From Puffinus mauretanicus (taxonomy: Eukaryota; Chordata; Aves; Procellariiformes; Procellariidae): DNA of 64,000 bases. Location of the stretch: contig JAJKFH010002646.1 in NCBI GenBank assembly GCA_023333565.1, positions 1,798,001 to 1,862,000 on the forward strand, read 5' to 3'. The position numbers and the translations under genes are program-made. The notes beneath the pieces are model-generated. The model worked only from the letters and a program-made list of their open reading frames with translations, was not told the origin of the DNA and made no database searches. Of this stretch, positions 61,501 through 64,000 are shown one piece after another (the stretch's first letter is position 1; each line of letters starts with the position of its first letter).

Positions 61501-64000
61501 CATCTGGAATTTGATGCTGCTAATCATTGGGACACAAAAAGGTGATTCAAAAACACGTTAATTCTAAATAGCGTTATTGCTGTGGGTTAAACAACTGCCA
61601 AAAATCCTGTAACTTACAAACAACTTCCTAAATTACTCTCCTATCTGTCATTTTAATGTGCAGTAACACATGCTGTCCTAATACTCAACATTTTAAGTCC
61701 TAGTAGCTTACATGAATGGTATTCATCTTACTTACACTTAACTCTCTGCAGGTTAAGCATCTGGTCTATCCTAGCTAGACTTCTATAGTTAATGAACAGA
61801 GATAGGAACCTACTGACGTGATTCATCCTGCCCGGCTTAGACAGCTGTCTTAAGGTAGGACGAATGTCCGTCTGGAAATGCTTTTGTCCTCTATTTACTT
61901 TTTGATTATTTGAAAGGGGGTCTTGGGCATAGGAGGACAGTGATGTACTGGATGGGAGAAGATGAGTAAAGGACGCTGTAAGATGGTAGAACAAACCCCA
62001 ATTAAGCAGGGGGGACACAACTGGGAAGGAGTAGGCAAGGAAATTACAGGCGAGAGGAGTAACAACTGACCAAAGAAATCCCAGTGAGGTGATGGGCACA
62101 TAACAATAAATATAGTAGCAATAGAAGAATAGCAAGTGAAAATGCAGAAAATGTAGCTGAGCAATAAAAGATAGTGATAAAAGCCTTGCCAAAAATAGCA
62201 TCTTATTAGTCAATCAAGAAAAGCTGCTTAATGGGATGCGCCAGACTGATGGATAGGGAAGATACCAAGCCAGTAACAAAATATAAAAGCCCAAGGGGAA
62301 TGGAGGCAAATGACAGACAAAAGGAAACATGGCCATACTTCCTACAGTGAAAAGGCTCTCAGACTTCCTAGTGTTTTTTGCAGCATGATGTTGATGCGTT
62401 TCTATTCGGGTTTCAAAGCTCTCAGCAAATGCAAACCTGGCTGCCACACATAGTAAGATTTTTTCCTCCCCCTGTTCTCTATCACTTCAACCTCTGTGTA
62501 ATTTGTGGTCTGTACTGGTCAGGCCACAGGTTATCATCCAGGCTTGCTGCCCCCCAACCCAGCAAGACTCAAAGAAATTTCTATGCAAAATTCTGATTTA
62601 TTATTATCAAAGACGGGATCCAGAGCTCCTTCACTACAACTCTTCCACAGAGGAAAATGTTACAGGTTAAAGCATGAGCATAGCCAGTTCCCTATCAGTT
62701 TTCACACAGGCATTCTGCATTACTCACAGGTCATTTAAAGACAAGTTCTGCTTCAACAAAACTTACGTGACTGCACTACAAGTCAGAGGGATAGCTAAGC
62801 TGCAGCGATGCTATGCCTGTTTACTTAGGCATTAAATGGAGCTTCTGCCCCTACTTACCATTACTTCAAAGGAGGTACTGAGTCATAGAAAATCTGTGCC
62901 AGCGGTTTTTGTGGTTCAGGGACTGTGACACTTAGGGAATAGTAACTTCAAAAAGCAAGTTTGTTGTCGGTAAACTTGACTGTAAGGGGTATGTCTCCAT
63001 GGGAAAACTTGTAGAAAGGGTCTACAAATAAAAAAAATTGTCAATCATTGATCTAGCCTGCTCCACAACCCGCACAGGTGATCTGATTTAGTGCTTCACC
63101 ACACTCACTATTAGAAAGCTTTTTTCCAAACATCTGCCTTAAACCTCCTCTGCTGATTCGTACCCAATCTACACCGCAGAGGGAGGATAGATTAATCCCC
63201 CCTTCTCTCAAGCAACATTTTACATATCAGATACAATGATTAATGTTTCTAAATTATACCAGCATCCTTAGGCACAAATGTCAATATCGCTTCCCTACAG
63301 GAGAAAGCTGTACTAAATTTAACTAAAGCAGTTAGAAGCCAATCTCTCTGGATTGGGAAGACTTCCAAAACATTTGCTATTCATATTTCCTTTTGGCCCT
63401 TCTACTCACTAATTCTGTTTCTCATCCTACTTTCTGTTATTCTACTAGGTTGTGTTCACTGTACCTCTGAAGAGCTGCTGACCACTCATAATTAATGTCA
63501 TAGTAACAGTATCAGTTTCACAAGCAAGAAAAGGACTGCTGTCAAGAGTGCAGAAACAGACAGTGCTTGGTACTTTGTAATCCAGAGTCCCTCACTTGGA
63601 TAAATCTGTTTCAAATAGCTTTTTTTGTCACTTGTTTCCTCTCATTTTTAAGCTCTTTCATTGTTTCTCTACCAGTCTTTTTTAATCCAGCCTCTTTAGC
63701 ATAGGTATTACATGTCTACGTGCAAGGGGAATGTCAGTGTGCATTTAAAATCTGTCATGTATTCTTAAATCATTTCTATACTAGAAAGGTATTTAATGCA
63801 CTGCTAACTCTATTTAAATCCTTTTTTTTATTACGGAGAAAATAACTAATGACTGCTAGCTAATAGACTGTCTAGACTACTGAATGTTATTTTTAAGACT
63901 ATAGCAAAAATTTGATTTTTCCAACCAGCTCAAGAGATACAACAAAATATCTCCAGGTTTTCAAAGATAAACTGATTCAGTTATACTACTTATAAACCTT
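58598..64000 (-). other. B3GAT2: B3GAT2 upstream intron (partial, continues beyond window)
   Basis: Intronic sequence preceding the MRTTRK exon on the - strand. It is unique AT-rich DNA with no exon recognised. The longest open frame (161 codons, about 62213-61728, - strand) is low in conserved character and matches nothing I know. An old CR1 piece is at about 63.05-63.19 kb. A weak MIR-like similarity near 59.4-59.63 kb (CATGACTGGGAGTCAGTG) was not strong enough for its own entry. Confidence 0.8.
63045..63190 (-). mobile_element. Ancient CR1 3'-region fragment
   Basis: The + strand words TTTAGTGCTTCACCACACTC, TTAGAAAGCTTTTTTCCAAA and TGCCTTAAACCTCC follow the order of a reversed CR1 3' end (compare the copies at 50.7 and 56.85 kb). 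Divergence is high and no octamer end is visible, so the borders are approximate. Confidence 0.6.

Noticed and set aside
61728..62213. 161-codon - strand open frame in the B3GAT2 intron
   Set aside because: Composition is Leu/Ser/Phe/Tyr-rich as expected from reversed AT-rich DNA; no known domain, overlapped by a second frame, no signals.
1..64000. tRNA, rRNA, microRNA or CRISPR features
   Set aside because: No cloverleaf with intact A and B boxes, no rRNA-like sequence and no regularly spaced repeats were seen. The miR-30 cluster of the wider region lies further away in human, and no such hairpin was noticed here.

Overview
This is vertebrate nuclear DNA, almost certainly from a bird. Coding sequence is sparse, split into short exons with consensus GT/AG borders and separated by long AT-rich introns. 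The dispersed repeats are CR1-type LINEs ending in the ATTCTATG-type octamer typical of birds and close reptilian relatives. No prokaryotic gene organisation, CRISPR array or operon is present. The exact species cannot be read from the sequence.

Two genes are identifiable, arranged tail to tail. On the + strand, positions 1 to about 49,285 hold the 3' two-thirds of SMAP1 (small ArfGAP 1). There are six coding exons (830-910, 22587-22671, 32319-32446, 44705-44873, 45513-45841, 48284-48418). They join in frame into 308 codons plus a stop. The N-terminal ArfGAP catalytic domain lies upstream of the window. What is present is the charged linker, the clathrin box, the Asp/Leu motifs and the Met/Gly/Gln-rich C-terminus. 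On the - strand, about 49,298 to 64,000 holds the last three coding exons of B3GAT2 (GlcAT-S, a beta-1,3-glucuronyltransferase of the HNK-1 pathway): 58453-58597, 49952-50100 and 49786-49872. The 5' part of B3GAT2 lies beyond 64,000. The two stop codons are about 1.4 kb apart, and candidate poly(A) signals of opposite strands lie about 30 bp apart near 49,264-49,303. The two genes have no known joint function; the layout is the SMAP1/B3GAT2 neighbourhood known from human 6q13.

The rest is intron with repeats. CR1 fragments lie at 16.5-17.9, 19.26-19.31, 21.95-21.99, 24.3-24.9 (all - strand), 36.97-37.71 and 38.6-41.7 (+ strand), 50.5-51.06, 56.7-57.6 and about 63.05-63.19 kb (- strand). The 38.6-41.7 kb copy is long. 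It keeps an ORF1-like region with an SGNH-esterase-like motif and an endonuclease region, but has lost the reverse-transcriptase core by internal deletion. Smaller items are microsatellites, short tandem duplications, a template-switch-like rearrangement near 14.95 kb, a roughly 100 bp sequence shared between 17.83 and 21.95 kb, and a diverged repeat near 11.4-11.75 kb.

I did not find a convincing new biological system. The observations most worth a second look are the nearly abutting 3' ends of the two genes, a 79-bp B3GAT2 intron with a perfect TACTAAC branch site, the clathrin box split by an intron, the shared CR1-junction duplication and the template-switch scar.
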